A stretch of DNA of 64,000 nucleotides from an uncultured Lachnospiraceae bacterium (GCA_905203555.1 CAJKWK010000007.1:9975-73974), one strand, 5' to 3'. Counted from the first letter of the stretch, positions 26,789 to 35,208 are shown. The notes: generated by a model not told the origin, from the letters alone. Translations and numbers: made by a program.

Positions 26789-27778
26789 TCAGCTCGTCTG
26801 CCCGATCACCAATTCCGGCTGTATCGTACAAGAAGAATACGCATCCGCCTTCTCAATCAAGCTGGTCAAAAGCTGTACACTCATCATCGCTACCAACTCC
26901 GGTTTGTTATCTACCGTTGTCAACTGAGGTTCGCATATTCTGGCATATTCTGAATTATTATACCCGGTCACAGCCACATCCTCCGGCACTCTGAATCCAT
27001 GACGCAGCAAAGCTTTTACCGCTCCTGCGGCTGTCATATCTTCTCCGCATACAATACCGGTAATCTCACGCTTTTCAGCCAAAAGCTTTTCCACTGCCCG
27101 CATTCCGCCTTCAATGCTCAATTCCGTTTCCAGTACACGTTTCTCCGCATCCTGAATCCCATGCTTTTCCATTTCACTGAGAAATCCCTCACATTTTAAC
27201 TGTGCACTGACCGTATTCATATCTTTTAAATAATAAAGCTCCTGATGTCCTTTCTGAATCAAATGCTCCACTGCAAGCGCAACTCCATATCGATCATCCA
27301 CCAATACGGAATACGAATTTGGCAGTTCCAGCTTTCCATTTGCCAAAACAACCGGAACTTTCTTGAGCAGACTGCTGATCTCCGGCTTTTTACAAATTGT
27401 ATTGAATACCGAACCTACCAGAACAATTCCGTCCACCTTTTTTTCCAGAACCGTCCGCAGATACTTTTCTGTTTCTTCTACTTCTCCGCCTGTATTGCAC
27501 AAAGTCACTTCATATCCACGCCTGCTGAATTCCCGTTCTATCGTATACGCCGTTCTTGAGTAATGCGGCACCCGGATATCTACAGTTAAAATCGAAACAG
27601 TCTTCATAGACTTGCTTACCATCCCACGCGCAATTGCACTTGGTTTATAATCATATTTCTCCAGAATTTCCTCCACACGCCTCTTTGTCTCCGGATTTAC
27701 TCTATCTTTATGGTTCAACACTCTGGATACGGTTGATATGGAAACTCCTGCTTCTTTTGCTATGTCATAAATGTTCAT
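26789..27778 (-). CDS. LacI-family transcriptional regulator
   Basis: A 329-aa repressor. NIYDIAKEAGVSISTVSRVLNHKDRV (residues 2-27) is the DNA-binding helix-turn-helix plus hinge, followed by the YKPSAIARGMVSKSMKTVSIL linker. The rest is a periplasmic-binding-protein-like sensor ending in a LAVGQ-type region (VALAVEHLIQKGH, CGEDMTAAGAVKALLRHG, VTGYNNSEYARICEPQLTTVDN). The frame extends upstream to 27865, but only the ATG at 27778 gives the family N-terminus, with AGAGGAG before it. It is separated from the YiaK locus by its own terminator and most likely controls that locus. Confidence 0.92.
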   Translation of the reverse strand: MNIYDIAKEAGVSISTVSRVLNHKDRVNPETKRRVEEILEKYDYKPSAIARGMVSKSMKTVSILTVDIRVPHYSRTAYTIEREFSRRGYEVTLCNTGGEVEETEKYLRTVLEKKVDGIVLVGSVFNTICKKPEISSLLKKVPVVLANGKLELPNSYSVLVDDRYGVALAVEHLIQKGHQELYYLKDMNTVSAQLKCEGFLSEMEKHGIQDAEKRVLETELSIEGGMRAVEKLLAEKREITGIVCGEDMTAAGAVKALLRHGFRVPEDVAVTGYNNSEYARICEPQLTTVDNKPELVAMMSVQLLTSLIEKADAYSSCTIQPELVIGQTS

Positions 27779-28183
27779 AATGCTCCTCTTTCCGCTTTTG
27801 AAGCAGGGTAGAAATGGTACTGTATAAGAGCTGCATATCAACCGGTTTTGCCTGCTTAAATTCATCTACAGCCTGCTGCCCATCTTTTTTTACTACAAAA
27901 GTCACACCTCGCATCTGCAAAAGTTCACCAAGTATTTCAGAATTGATCTCTTTATCCTCCACCAAAAGGAAATGATACCCTGTCAAATCCTCCTTAACAT
28001 TTTGAGGACAGTCTCTGGATTCCTCCTCTTCTGAACGCTGTACCTGTTCAAACTCCAACTCTACTTCAAACGTTGTTCCTTTATTTAATTTACTTTCTAC
28101 ACGAATCTGTCTGCCAAAATCATACGATTCATCTTCGAATCATCAACAATTAAAATCTTATCCTTTTTACTTTTGCTATACAT
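27765..28183 (-). pseudogene. Remnant of a hybrid histidine kinase / response regulator
   Basis: Three pieces of two-component proteins are stitched together. First, from 28183, MYSKSKKDKILIVDDSKMNR...LADRFV then a stop: the start of a REC domain. Next, out of that frame, FGRQIRVESKLNKGTTFEVELEF: the end of a HATPase_c domain. Then HFLLVEDKEINSEILGELLQMRG...DGQQAVDEFKQ jumps directly to AKPVDMQLLYSTISTLL. The REC domain therefore lacks its middle, including the phospho-Asp and switch region. This is an internally deleted, non-functional gene. Its 3' end overlaps the start of the lacI-type gene by 14 nt. Confidence 0.85.
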
Positions 28184-28311
28184 AATGATTTGCCCTTCTA
28201 AAAACGCCCTCAGAAACTCTTATATATTGAGTGTAACATAAAGTAAAGTAATTGTATACTACGTTGTTTTTCAATGGATACTCTCGTTGTCATTTTCAAA
28301 AAATCTTCATT

Positions 28312-28923
28312 TCATCCCCGATATTTTGTTTTATACCCATGATTTTCTTCCGGTCTAAAGTCATTTGGATACATCATATCTGAATAAATATCCTTTTGAA
28401 GTTTCTTTACCAGATGATACACTTCCGCATAATCTGAAATGCTATTAATCCCCAGTATGGCGGGCATATTGTTTCTTGTAAATTGATTTGTTGTGATTTG
28501 AACATCGCCTACATGAAACATTTGATCAAAAATACCTCTATGCAGATTTACACGTGACAATTCCGCAAAAGTTTTCATCTCCAGATTCATCGTAAAAATC
28601 CCGCTCGAAATATACACCGCATGGTCTGTGACTATATAATATGTATTTTTATATTTTCTAAATGAGAAAATCACCCCTGCCAAGTAAATCCATACCGGCA
28701 TCATATGAAATAATAAAAACGGAATCATGATAAACTGCATATGCCCCATCGCCACGCCAAAAAATCCTACATCAAATACCGCCCATACAATTGCAATCGG
28801 TAATAATGGATTCAAAATACTTTCAAAAATAAAACACCTTTTATCCGGTTTCCCCTCATACAAAACCGTTTCATCCGTTCCCACCATACGCTTTAATTCT
28901 TTTGCAACTTCTCCACCAGCCAA
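28312..28923 (-). CDS. Bacterial PH-domain (bPH2/YdbS-like) membrane protein
   Basis: About 203 aa. Two membrane helices lie near the N-terminal third (ILNPLLPIAIVWAVFDVGFFG and FIMIPFLLFHMMPVWIYLAGV). They are followed by a PH-like beta domain: YIVTDHAVYISSGIFTMNLEMKTFAELSRVNL and FHVGDVQITTN. This matches membrane proteins of the DUF304/bPH2 group, of unknown function. The frame begins with GTG at 28932 inside the SD. GAGGAGG sits 8 nt before the TTG at 28923, which I take as the start. It is monocistronic. Confidence 0.75.
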   Translation of the reverse strand: MAGGEVAKELKRMVGTDETVLYEGKPDKRCFIFESILNPLLPIAIVWAVFDVGFFGVAMGHMQFIMIPFLLFHMMPVWIYLAGVIFSFRKYKNTYYIVTDHAVYISSGIFTMNLEMKTFAELSRVNLHRGIFDQMFHVGDVQITTNQFTRNNMPAILGINSISDYAEVYHLVKKLQKDIYSDMMYPNDFRPEENHGYKTKYRG

Positions 28924-29113
28924 AACAAACACCTCCTCAACAAAAATCCAACAACTGGTCCATAATACTTTTTATTTCAGAATAATTCAGGATGATTCTC
29001 TAACAAATCGTTTTCTGTTATATTTTAACATACTTCCTATTCTTTAACATTACTTTTCCCCAAAATTTAAAGGGTATCTGCCTTTTCCATCTAGCCCCAA
29101 ATTCCAAAAAGCC

Positions 29114-29136
29114 CTGGTAGCTTTTGAACTACCAAG
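29114..29136 (-). terminator. Terminator of the small membrane-protein operon
   Basis: CTGGTAG (29114-29120) pairs with CTACCAAG (29129-29136). On the minus strand the stem is followed by GGGCTTTTTGG. It lies just past the stop of the 70-aa membrane gene. Confidence 0.8.
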
Positions 29137-29155
29137 ACTTCTTATGCTTCAAATA

Positions 29156-29368
29156 TTAAATTCCTTTAATCAAAGCAATCACACCAACAATGACTAAAAT
29201 CGGCAGGGCAATATAGATCAAGCCCCCTATCACCAACAAAACTAACACTATTGGAAGAATCACCAATGTAAGTACTACATGTGTTATCCCCCATGCTGCT
29301 TTCACCGATAATTTTAATAACTTTCCAAAAACCATAATCATCAAAACAAAAAATATGAATGTGAACAT
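29156..29368 (-). CDS. Small two- or three-helix membrane protein (70 aa)
   Basis: Almost entirely hydrophobic: FTFIFFVLMIMVFGKLL, then ITHVVLTLVILPIVLVLLVIGGLIYIALPILVIVGVIALI, ending in Lys-Gly-Ile. No catalytic motif. Similar small membrane proteins are common in Lachnospiraceae, but I cannot name one. It is 36 nt downstream of the 41-aa ORF, and a terminator follows directly, so the two form a mini-operon. Confidence 0.65.
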   Translation of the reverse strand: MFTFIFFVLMIMVFGKLLKLSVKAAWGITHVVLTLVILPIVLVLLVIGGLIYIALPILVIVGVIALIKGI

Positions 29369-29404
29369 TATCTTTTTCCTCTCTTAGTTCTCTCATTCTT
29401 CTAT

Positions 29405-29530
29405 TCATTTTTTAGAACTTGAATTTTTAAAAACAGATATATTTGTAATACCCAGCTTTTTACTAAATTCTTTATTTTCATTAATCTTTTCAATCATTCG
29501 AACCAATTGCATCCTTTCTGATACAGTCAT
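29405..29530 (-). CDS. Small conserved-looking protein (41 aa)
   Basis: Begins MTVSERMQLVRMIEKINENK and continues with EFSKKLGITNISVF, then a Lys/Ser tail. It is predicted helical and basic. An in-frame ATG at 29536 abuts the SD (GGGAGG), so the ATG at 29530 with 6-nt spacing is preferred. It is followed by the 70-aa membrane protein. Function unknown. The good SD, operon position and terminator support a real gene. Confidence 0.6.
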   Translation of the reverse strand: MTVSERMQLVRMIEKINENKEFSKKLGITNISVFKNSSSKK

Positions 29531-29864
29531 AGTCATCCTCCCTTTCCTTGATTTCTTTTCCCATTTTTATATCTCAAGTATAATGGAGTAATATAAAAAT
29601 ATACACTATAAAAGCTGAGAAATAGCAGGATGTATTTCTATCTTTTCAGTGAAATAAAGAACAAATATGGATCTATCAAAAATGCTTTATTTATCAGCAG
29701 GTTCACTCAATTCATATGTAAAACGACTATATTCATTTTTTGCATTGCTGCATAACCGTACTTCATCTTGCACTTATCCGATATTTCCTTTTAATGTAAG
29801 ACTGGTTTATCCCCTTTTCTGCCCTGTGCTCTTCTGGTAGATGTTCTGTACGTTCTCCATCTTT
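29531..29864. other. Intergenic stretch with decayed coding debris
   Basis: Next to the small operon a minus-strand TATACT box probably drives 29530. Further right (about 29680-29760, minus strand) a closed frame reads DEVRLCSNAKNEYSRFTYEL then a short tail and stop, with no start codon. It looks like the end of a lost gene that I do not recognise. Nothing else in this stretch can be supported. Confidence 0.4.
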
Positions 29865-30052
29865 TCAATCGCTCTCCAGACCGCCCATTGTCGTGTTTTC
29901 TCCAAACTCAACGATATATTCTTGTAATTCTAGACATTCTATTACTGATTTAGGTGGCGGTTCAATTCCTTCTGGAATATAAATCGCTTCGTACAAAAAT
30001 CACTTAATAATATATATTCTTCACTTCTCATTTCTCGTATTATATAGTCCAT
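29865..30052 (-). pseudogene. Truncated, frameshifted GNAT N-acetyltransferase
   Basis: From the ATG at 30052 the frame reads MDYIIREMRSEEYILLSD and then shifts. One T appears missing from the T run at 29995-29999. In the next frame it resumes LYEAIYIPEGIEPPPKSVIE and ELQEYIVEFG, which matches the N-terminal third of a common GNAT subfamily. The acetyl-CoA-binding part is absent and a stop follows at 29865. It is non-functional. Confidence 0.75.
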
Positions 30053-30147
30053 ACGTTTGCTCCAAATTCTTATTTATCTATTCAATCCTCTGTAAACCCT
30101 GTGTTTTCAAGGCATATCGCCTATTAAATATTCAAACCTTATGTATT

Positions 30148-30172
30148 TTCCCTTGTTTTTGCCCTTATGAGC
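30148..30172 (+). repeat. Left end direct repeat (candidate att)
   Basis: TTCCCTTG-T-TTTTGCCCTTAT-G-AGC matches 35784-35808 at 23 of 25 positions in the same orientation. It lies 19 nt beyond the integrase stop, the usual place for an att core. Confidence 0.65.
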
Positions 30173-30190
30173 CGAAACAAGGGAAATTTT

Positions 30191-30773
30191 TTATGCTCCG
30201 CCGATTACCTTATCCAGTAGTCTTGCGGAAGTACGCTTCGCTTCCCTTGTAGCGTGAGCATAAATGTTCATTGTGGTACTAACATCAGCGTGTCCGAGTA
30301 GTTCCTGCACATCTTTAGGTGCTGCACCGTTTGAAAGCAGATTGCTTGTATAGGTGTGTCTGAGCATATGGAAGTGGAAATCCTCCAATCCCTCCAACTT
30401 TTTTCTTGCTGTCCTGCACATAATCCCCACCGTACTCGGTGCTTCAAATGCCCCGTCAGGTCTAAGGCAGACAAAGGATAATTCCTTGTATCCCTCTGGG
30501 ACTTCTTCCGACCTCGGCAGACTGTAAACAATTGCCGGGTTTCAGTTCTTCCTCCACCCACAGATCGAGCAGCATACCAACCGTGATGTTTTCAGACTTC
30601 GCAACGAATTTCTTTTCCTCATAGTCAGCGATTGCTTTTCTGAGCAGGGCTTCTGTTTCAGACTTGCTTTCTGTTCCCACAAACTCTTTCTGTACTTTTC
30701 TGCCGCTTTCATCTTCGATGTAGAAGCGTGCGTACCACTTTTTACCTTTTTTTCTTACAGAACCTTTTGCCAT
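30191..30773 (-). pseudogene. Tyrosine integrase with internal deletion
   Basis: The ATG at 30773 begins MAKGSVRKKGKKWYARFYIED, then the N-terminal arm and start of the core-binding domain ([19 protein letters not shown]). The frame then breaks. In another frame [17 protein letters not shown] and [34 protein letters not shown] and a stop follow. The C-terminal box II (HxxR, GH, Tyr) is intact, but roughly 150 residues including the first catalytic Arg are missing. This gene originally excised/integrated the element. It cannot now make a functional recombinase. Confidence 0.88.
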
Positions 30774-30860
30774 AGATAAATTTCCCCTTTCTATCCGTGG
30801 CAATCGGGACTGTGACATATGGTGTGCGTAAAGTAATAAGGTTACTTATGCCGATGAGTG

Positions 30861-31547
30861 TCAGTCATCGTTTTCACTTGTCAAAGAGCCACGGAATTTT
30901 TCTTTTTCAGCAACCCTTTCTTCAGCTGCTGTCACTATCCCGAACAGGTCGCCCATCTTTACAGCGGTGCGTCCCTCATCGTAGATATGTAAAATCCCAT
31001 CTAAAAACTGCTTCATATCCTCGATAGGAAGTTCCATTTCTTTACGGTAAACTCTTTCCATAATTGCCCCTGACTCAAGCGCATAGCGGCGTAAGGACTG
31101 CTTTAAGCCTTCGTCCTCCGCTACACGGTCAACTTCAGCCGTTGCGTCTGCAAAGTGATAAGCCATAACCGTATAGAGGTCAATCATCTTTCCGAGGAAT
31201 GTCGTGAGCAGCTGTTGGTGCGGTTCTCCCTTTACCACAGAAGAAACCGTATCAAGATATTTTTTGATATGTTCCTCCATATCCCTTGCATATAAAGTGC
31301 GGCTGTCGTATTCCTTATCTTCGGAAAGTCCTGTCAGCCATTCGGGAGTGGTCAGGAGTGCTTCTGCCAGCCCTTTGATAATCATTGTACGCTTCGGGTC
31401 TACACCGTCCGCTTCATATCTTTGAATGGTAGATTTGTTTACTCCGACACGCTTGCCAAGTTCAGGCATTGTTAAGTTTAATTCTGTTCGGCGTTCTTTT
31501 ACCCGCTCACCGACCTGTTTTGCGTTGAATGTAATTTCTTTTTTCAA
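30861..31547 (-). CDS. XRE-family helix-turn-helix regulator of the element
   Basis: About 228 aa. The N-terminal HTH reads VGERVKERRTELNLTMPELGKRVGVNKSTIQRYEADGVDP, followed by LAEALLTTPEWLTGLSED. The long helical C-terminus is unlike a phage CI protease and is typical of element-maintenance regulators. GTG at 31556 overlaps the SD. GGAGG lies 8 nt before the TTG at 31547, so I use TTG. It is divergent from xis across repeated TTGCAAAA/TAGCAAAA boxes that overlap both promoters, so it likely represses itself and excision. Confidence 0.85.
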   Translation of the reverse strand: MKKEITFNAKQVGERVKERRTELNLTMPELGKRVGVNKSTIQRYEADGVDPKRTMIIKGLAEALLTTPEWLTGLSEDKEYDSRTLYARDMEEHIKKYLDTVSSVVKGEPHQQLLTTFLGKMIDLYTVMAYHFADATAEVDRVAEDEGLKQSLRRYALESGAIMERVYRKEMELPIEDMKQFLDGILHIYDEGRTAVKMGDLFGIVTAAEERVAEKEKFRGSLTSENDD

Positions 31548-31570
31548 GGTTTTCACCTCCTATTGCTGAT

Positions 31571-31599
31571 AGTATAACATAGCAAAACCTATTTTGCAA
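31571..31599 (-). promoter_or_regulatory. Promoter of the XRE gene, overlapping a putative operator
   Basis: TTGCAA (31594-31599) and TATACT (31571-31576) on the minus strand are 17 nt apart. The -35 lies within the dyad-like TAGCAAAA-CCTA-TTTTGCAA, so regulator binding would block RNA polymerase. Confidence 0.7.
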
Positions 31600-31650
31600 C
31601 CATAAATTTAATAATAGACAAAAACATTTCTTAATAAGTTGCAAAACAAG

Positions 31651-31679
31651 TTGGCAAGAGATAGCAAAATAAGTATAAT
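31651..31679 (+). promoter_or_regulatory. Promoter of the excisionase/mobilization side
   Basis: TTGGCA (31651-31656) and TATAAT (31674-31679) are 17 nt apart. Copies of TTGCAAAA/TAGCAAAA lie at about 31639, 31662 and 31693, before, within and after it. Confidence 0.7.
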
Positions 31680-31736
31680 TACAGATACATAGTTGCAAAA
31701 TGCATATTTTGAAAAAAAAAAGGGGGGGGTGATAAA

Positions 31737-31952
31737 ATGAGCAACATCAAAATGGGGTTAACCATAGAAGAAGCAGCAGAATGTACGGGTATCGGAAGAA
31801 ATACAATGCGTAAGTTGGTAGACTGGGGCAAACTTCCCGTCCTCAAGGTCGGCAGAAAAGCGATTATCCGCAGGGATACTTTAGAGCGATTTATGAGTGT
31901 CAATCAGGGAAGAAACCTGCTCAATGAAAACGATATCCGCAAAGTAGAATAA
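31737..31952 (+). CDS. xis: Excisionase / MerR-like helix-turn-helix DNA-binding protein
   Basis: A 71-aa protein: LTIEEAAECTGIGRNTMRKLV (winged HTH), then GKLPVLKVGRKAIIRRDTLERFM. This is the Tn916-Xis-like, excisionase-family pattern. Such proteins bend the element ends so integrase can excise. The start is the ATG at 31737, preceded by an unusual A10-G8 run (31712-31729). The G tract takes the place of the SD, so its length could affect translation. Confidence 0.85.
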   Translation: MSNIKMGLTIEEAAECTGIGRNTMRKLVDWGKLPVLKVGRKAIIRRDTLERFMSVNQGRNLLNENDIRKVE

Positions 31953-32046
31953 CTGTTCTCCAAGCCCTCGGCGTTTGAAAGCGAAATATACCCCTCGCAC
32001 AAATCTTCGATTTGTACTCTGGGTATTTCGCCCTTGCAGGGGGCAC

Positions 32047-32164
32047 TGTATCACAGCTTCGGACAATGCACCGCCGCTATGATACAGAAGAAAACAGCAC
32101 ACTGTTTTCTTCGCTGTCCGTCTGCTTACGCCGCCGAAACAGCGGCAACCGATTTATCGGTTGC
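32047..32164 (+). other. Inverted-repeat cluster, candidate oriT
   Basis: Three perfect inverted repeats lie between xis and the relaxase gene: TGTATCA (32047-32053) with TGATACA (32080-32086); GAAGAAAACAG (32087-32097) with CTGTTTTCTTC (32102-32112), loop CACA; and GCAACCGAT (32145-32153) with ATCGGTTGC (32156-32164). A gene-free stretch of nested dyads directly upstream of a mob gene is the normal layout of an origin of transfer. The nick site cannot be assigned by eye. Confidence 0.6.
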
Positions 32165-32199
32165 AAAAAGAGTATGCCCGTCACGGGAGGAAGGAGTAT

Positions 32200-33636
32200 A
32201 TGGCAAGACACTCATTTATACAGATGTCGAAGCTACCCAATGTCAAGGGAAGAATATCCTATATCACAAGCCACGCAAGGCAAGAAAATCTCTATGCCAC
32301 CTATCGCACCGCCGACAATGAATTTTGGAGTAACCTTGCAAGGGAAAGCCAGCAGGAATTTAAACGAAGCGGAACAGAGGGCAAATGTATTGAAGCAAGG
32401 GAATTGATTATCGCCCTGCCCGAAATATATACAAGATATGAGCCACAGGAAGTCCTTGAAGATTTTACGGAGGAGTTCCACAGGCGGTATGGTGTGGAGT
32501 GCGTGTCAGCCCTCCACCACAACAAACGCAAAACAAACTATCATATCCACCTTATCTTCAGCGAAAGAAAACGGCTTCCTGAACCTGACATCAAGATAGC
32601 CACACGCAGCGTGTTCTATGATGAAACAGGCAAAAGGGTACGCACCAAGAAAGAAATCACAGGGGAGGACGGCCAGATACGAAAAGGCTGCACCGTCATA
32701 AAAAAGGGCGAGGTTTACGAAAGCCACCTCTTTACCGTGAAAGATGATAAATTCAAAAGTGAGCCTTTTCTTCGGGAGGTAAAAGAGATTTACACCGACC
32801 TTATCAATCGGCATATTTCTGATCCCGAACAGCAGTTAAAGGTATTTGATAAGAACAGCGTTTATCTTCCCACCAAGAAAATCGGCAAGAACAATCCCAA
32901 AGCCGCCGAGATTGAAGCGGATAACACCGCAAGGCAGGAATGGAACAGGACAGCGGATATGGCGTTGTTATCGGGTATTTCCGAAGCAAAGATTTTAGAG
33001 GTCAAGCAGACCGAGATACACGAAAAAGCAAGTCAGTCAATCATGAGCAAAGGCTGGTTACCTAATCTGTTCCGTGGGATTGTGGCAAAGGCAAAAGATT
33101 TTCTGCAAAGCCTTATCAGGGAAAAGGATATGCCGCCCAAACCTACACTTGATATTGATATGGCAGAGTTCCGTCATATGCGAAGCCTGATGATAAAAGC
33201 GCATGAGGGGGCAAAGGAAATCCGTCATTTACAAGACGATATTCTTCCAAAACTGAGAGCGTAGCTTGCCGATACAAAAGGGATTTTCAAGGGCAAAGAG
33301 CGTAAAACGATTACCGAGCAGATACAGCAGACGGAAAAGAAAATCTCCGTTAAGCTGGATAAGCTGCCCGATATTCTGAAAGAGGACGGTTATCCCGATG
33401 TGCAGGCGTTTATGCGTACTTTCCGAGAAATGGAAAGTGTTGTAGAACAATATAACCGTGACCTTGCCGAATGGGAACGTCAAGTCAGCAGGAAACCGAC
33501 AGCCACCGCTAAGGCACAGTACAGACCGCCCGAAAAGCAGAGCGTGTTAAAACATCTGCGTGAGATACAGGAACGCAACAAGCAGAAACCACCGCAAAAA
33601 CAGCGTAAGAAATCCTTTGACAGAGATAGCCGATAG
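32200..33636 (+). pseudogene. MobA/MobL relaxase interrupted by an in-frame TAG
   Basis: The ATG at 32200 (SD GGAGG) begins MARHSFIQMSKLPNVKGRISY. The nuclease domain has ELIIALP and HHNKRKTNYHIHLIFSERK, where HxH is the metal-binding relaxase motif. Translation stops at TAG 33262-33264 after ILPKLRA, but the same frame stays open and family-like to 33636 (DTKGIFKGKERKTITEQIQQ, a coiled-coil and a basic tail). A single CAG-to-TAG change would explain the stop. The 354-aa product up to TAG keeps the catalytic domain, so partial activity is possible. Confidence 0.85.
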
Positions 33637-33646
33637 GCATTGAAAA

Positions 33647-33679
33647 ACCGCCGTGTATGGTGTTATCCATAGCGGCGGT
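33647..33679. terminator. Hairpin between the relaxase and KTR genes
   Basis: ACCGCCG (33647-33653) pairs with CGGCGGT (33673-33679), with an inner stem TATGG/CCATA. It lies 11 nt beyond the relaxase reading-frame end and next to the convergent KTR gene stop. It probably terminates both. Confidence 0.75.
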
Positions 33680-33687
33680 ATACATAA

Positions 33688-33861
33688 TTATTTACTGTCT
33701 GCAAGTGTAATTTTCATATCCTGAACATTGATGATTGTTTCCTGCTTACATTTCGGACAGTAGAGAGGAAAGTTTTTTAATTCCGTATCTTCCCGTATCA
33801 TAGTACGGGTTTTATTGCCGCATACAGGGCAATATATCCATTCTGAAATAATAGTTGGCAT
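33688..33861 (-). CDS. Cysteine-rich KTR-domain protein (57 aa)
   Basis: Reads MPTIISEWIYCPVCGNKTRT with REDTELKNFPLYCPKCKQE: two CPxC knuckles forming a small zinc ribbon around the KTR signature. Genes of this family occur across Tn916/Tn1549-like elements. The role is unknown. It is convergent with the relaxase and downstream of the CPBP gene (9-nt gap). Confidence 0.85.
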   Translation of the reverse strand: MPTIISEWIYCPVCGNKTRTMIREDTELKNFPLYCPKCKQETIINVQDMKITLADSK

Positions 33862-33870
33862 ATAATATCA

Positions 33871-34614
33871 TCACCGCCTATCATTATTTTCATATTCATC
33901 AAATTGTTTTGTTTTTTTCAATATCCACAGTGCGTAACTTAAGCTAATAATACATAATACTGCACTTGAAATAATATGAAACTTCATTGAAGAATTTTCA
34001 ACAGCAAAAACGCTCGAAGAATTTACAAAACTATGTGCAATAATACACGGTAAAAGGCTCTTTCCTTTGTAAAAAATAATTGTAAAAAGAAAACCTATTG
34101 CGATTGCATAACAAACTTGTAAGAGTGTAGGTATTAAATCTTTTCCGTTCAGTAAGTTTACAATATGTCCAATTCCAAAAGTAACACTTGAGATAACAAT
34201 CGCCAACTTTACATTGTCATTGTATAATGCTTTGAACAGAAATCCACGAAAAATAATTTCTTCAATGAATCCAACGCAGAGCATACTTAAAATATATAAC
34301 ACAGTTTCTAAAACAGACAGCTTCATCGTAACGCCATTCCATAGGTTAATACTCATAATTAGAAGTAGCGGAGTAAAATATAAGAAATTTCTAAGGCTTC
34401 CATTAAAAGAACACAGACCGTATTTTTCTTTTAAGTTGTGTTTACTCACAAAAACTAAAAGAAGCAATGTAAAAACTATAGCAACGGGTGCAGCAATTAT
34501 TTTTTCAGTGCCAAGCGAAGCAGAAAAGCTGTCAGCAACACTAAACAAAACAACATAGGAAATAATCCAAACCAATGAGAAATTTAATTCATTTTTCTTA
34601 TATAAACGATACAT
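33871..34614 (-). CDS. CPBP-family intramembrane glutamic endopeptidase
   Basis: A 247-aa protein with about 8 hydrophobic segments. The catalytic block is GFIEEIIFRGFLFKAL (EExxxR), followed by VTFGIGHIVNLL (conserved His) and PCIIAHSFVNSS, as in Abi/CAAX-type proteases. In bacteria many protect against self-made bacteriocins. It is translationally coupled to the TetR gene (TAATG overlap). The sequence is more AT-rich than the mobilization genes, suggesting cargo from another source. Confidence 0.88.
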   Translation of the reverse strand: MYRLYKKNELNFSLVWIISYVVLFSVADSFSASLGTEKIIAAPVAIVFTLLLLVFVSKHNLKEKYGLCSFNGSLRNFLYFTPLLLIMSINLWNGVTMKLSVLETVLYILSMLCVGFIEEIIFRGFLFKALYNDNVKLAIVISSVTFGIGHIVNLLNGKDLIPTLLQVCYAIAIGFLFTIIFYKGKSLLPCIIAHSFVNSSSVFAVENSSMKFHIISSAVLCIISLSYALWILKKTKQFDEYENNDRR

Positions 34615-35177
34615 TATAATCCTCCTTTCAATGAATAAACTGTTCCGTCAAATACCAAGTCTAAATCAGATATAATCGTCTGTTCGTCATAGGTCATTTC
34701 GTTATTTGCAAACATACTTGCATATCCGTGTGCAATCAGGAATAATGAACGGAAAATGGTTTTCGCCTGTTCTGTATTGACCTCTACTTCTTTACTCAGT
34801 ATAGCTATAATAGGCTGTAATTCTTCAGAATTTATCAACTCAGAAATATTTTTTCCTATAAACTCATTTGTTTGAAATAGAAACCGAAACAAATTTTTTT
34901 CTGTTTCAGCAAAGCGTATATAATTCAGTCCAATATCTTTCATCGGATTTTCACTCTGAATATTAGTTATATATTCGGAATGATACTCATCTGCCTTAAC
35001 ATATACAGTTTTTTTCAATTCCTCTATTGTTTTAAAATGATACATAACAGGTTGAGTGGAACAGCCTAATTTTTTTGATACAGTTCGTGCATTGATATTT
35101 TCTGCTCCCTCACTTCGTGCTATCTCAAATGCTGCATCTATAATCATCTCTTTTGTAATTTTCACCTTTGGTGGCAT
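34614..35177 (-). CDS. TetR-family transcriptional regulator
   Basis: About 187 aa. The N-terminal HTH is ITKEMIIDAAFEIARSEGAENINARTVSKKLGCSTQPVMYHFK, and the C-terminal part is an all-helical ligand-binding domain. GTG at 35186 overlaps the SD, and the ATG at 35177 is preferred. It heads a two-gene unit with the CPBP protease. A 12-bp palindrome after its -10 box suggests autoregulation. Confidence 0.88.
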   Translation of the reverse strand: MPPKVKITKEMIIDAAFEIARSEGAENINARTVSKKLGCSTQPVMYHFKTIEELKKTVYVKADEYHSEYITNIQSENPMKDIGLNYIRFAETEKNLFRFLFQTNEFIGKNISELINSEELQPIIAILSKEVEVNTEQAKTIFRSLFLIAHGYASMFANNEMTYDEQTIISDLDLVFDGTVYSLKGGL

Positions 35178-35208
35178 ATTTTTCACCTCTCTGCCATTTT
35201 ATAATTAT

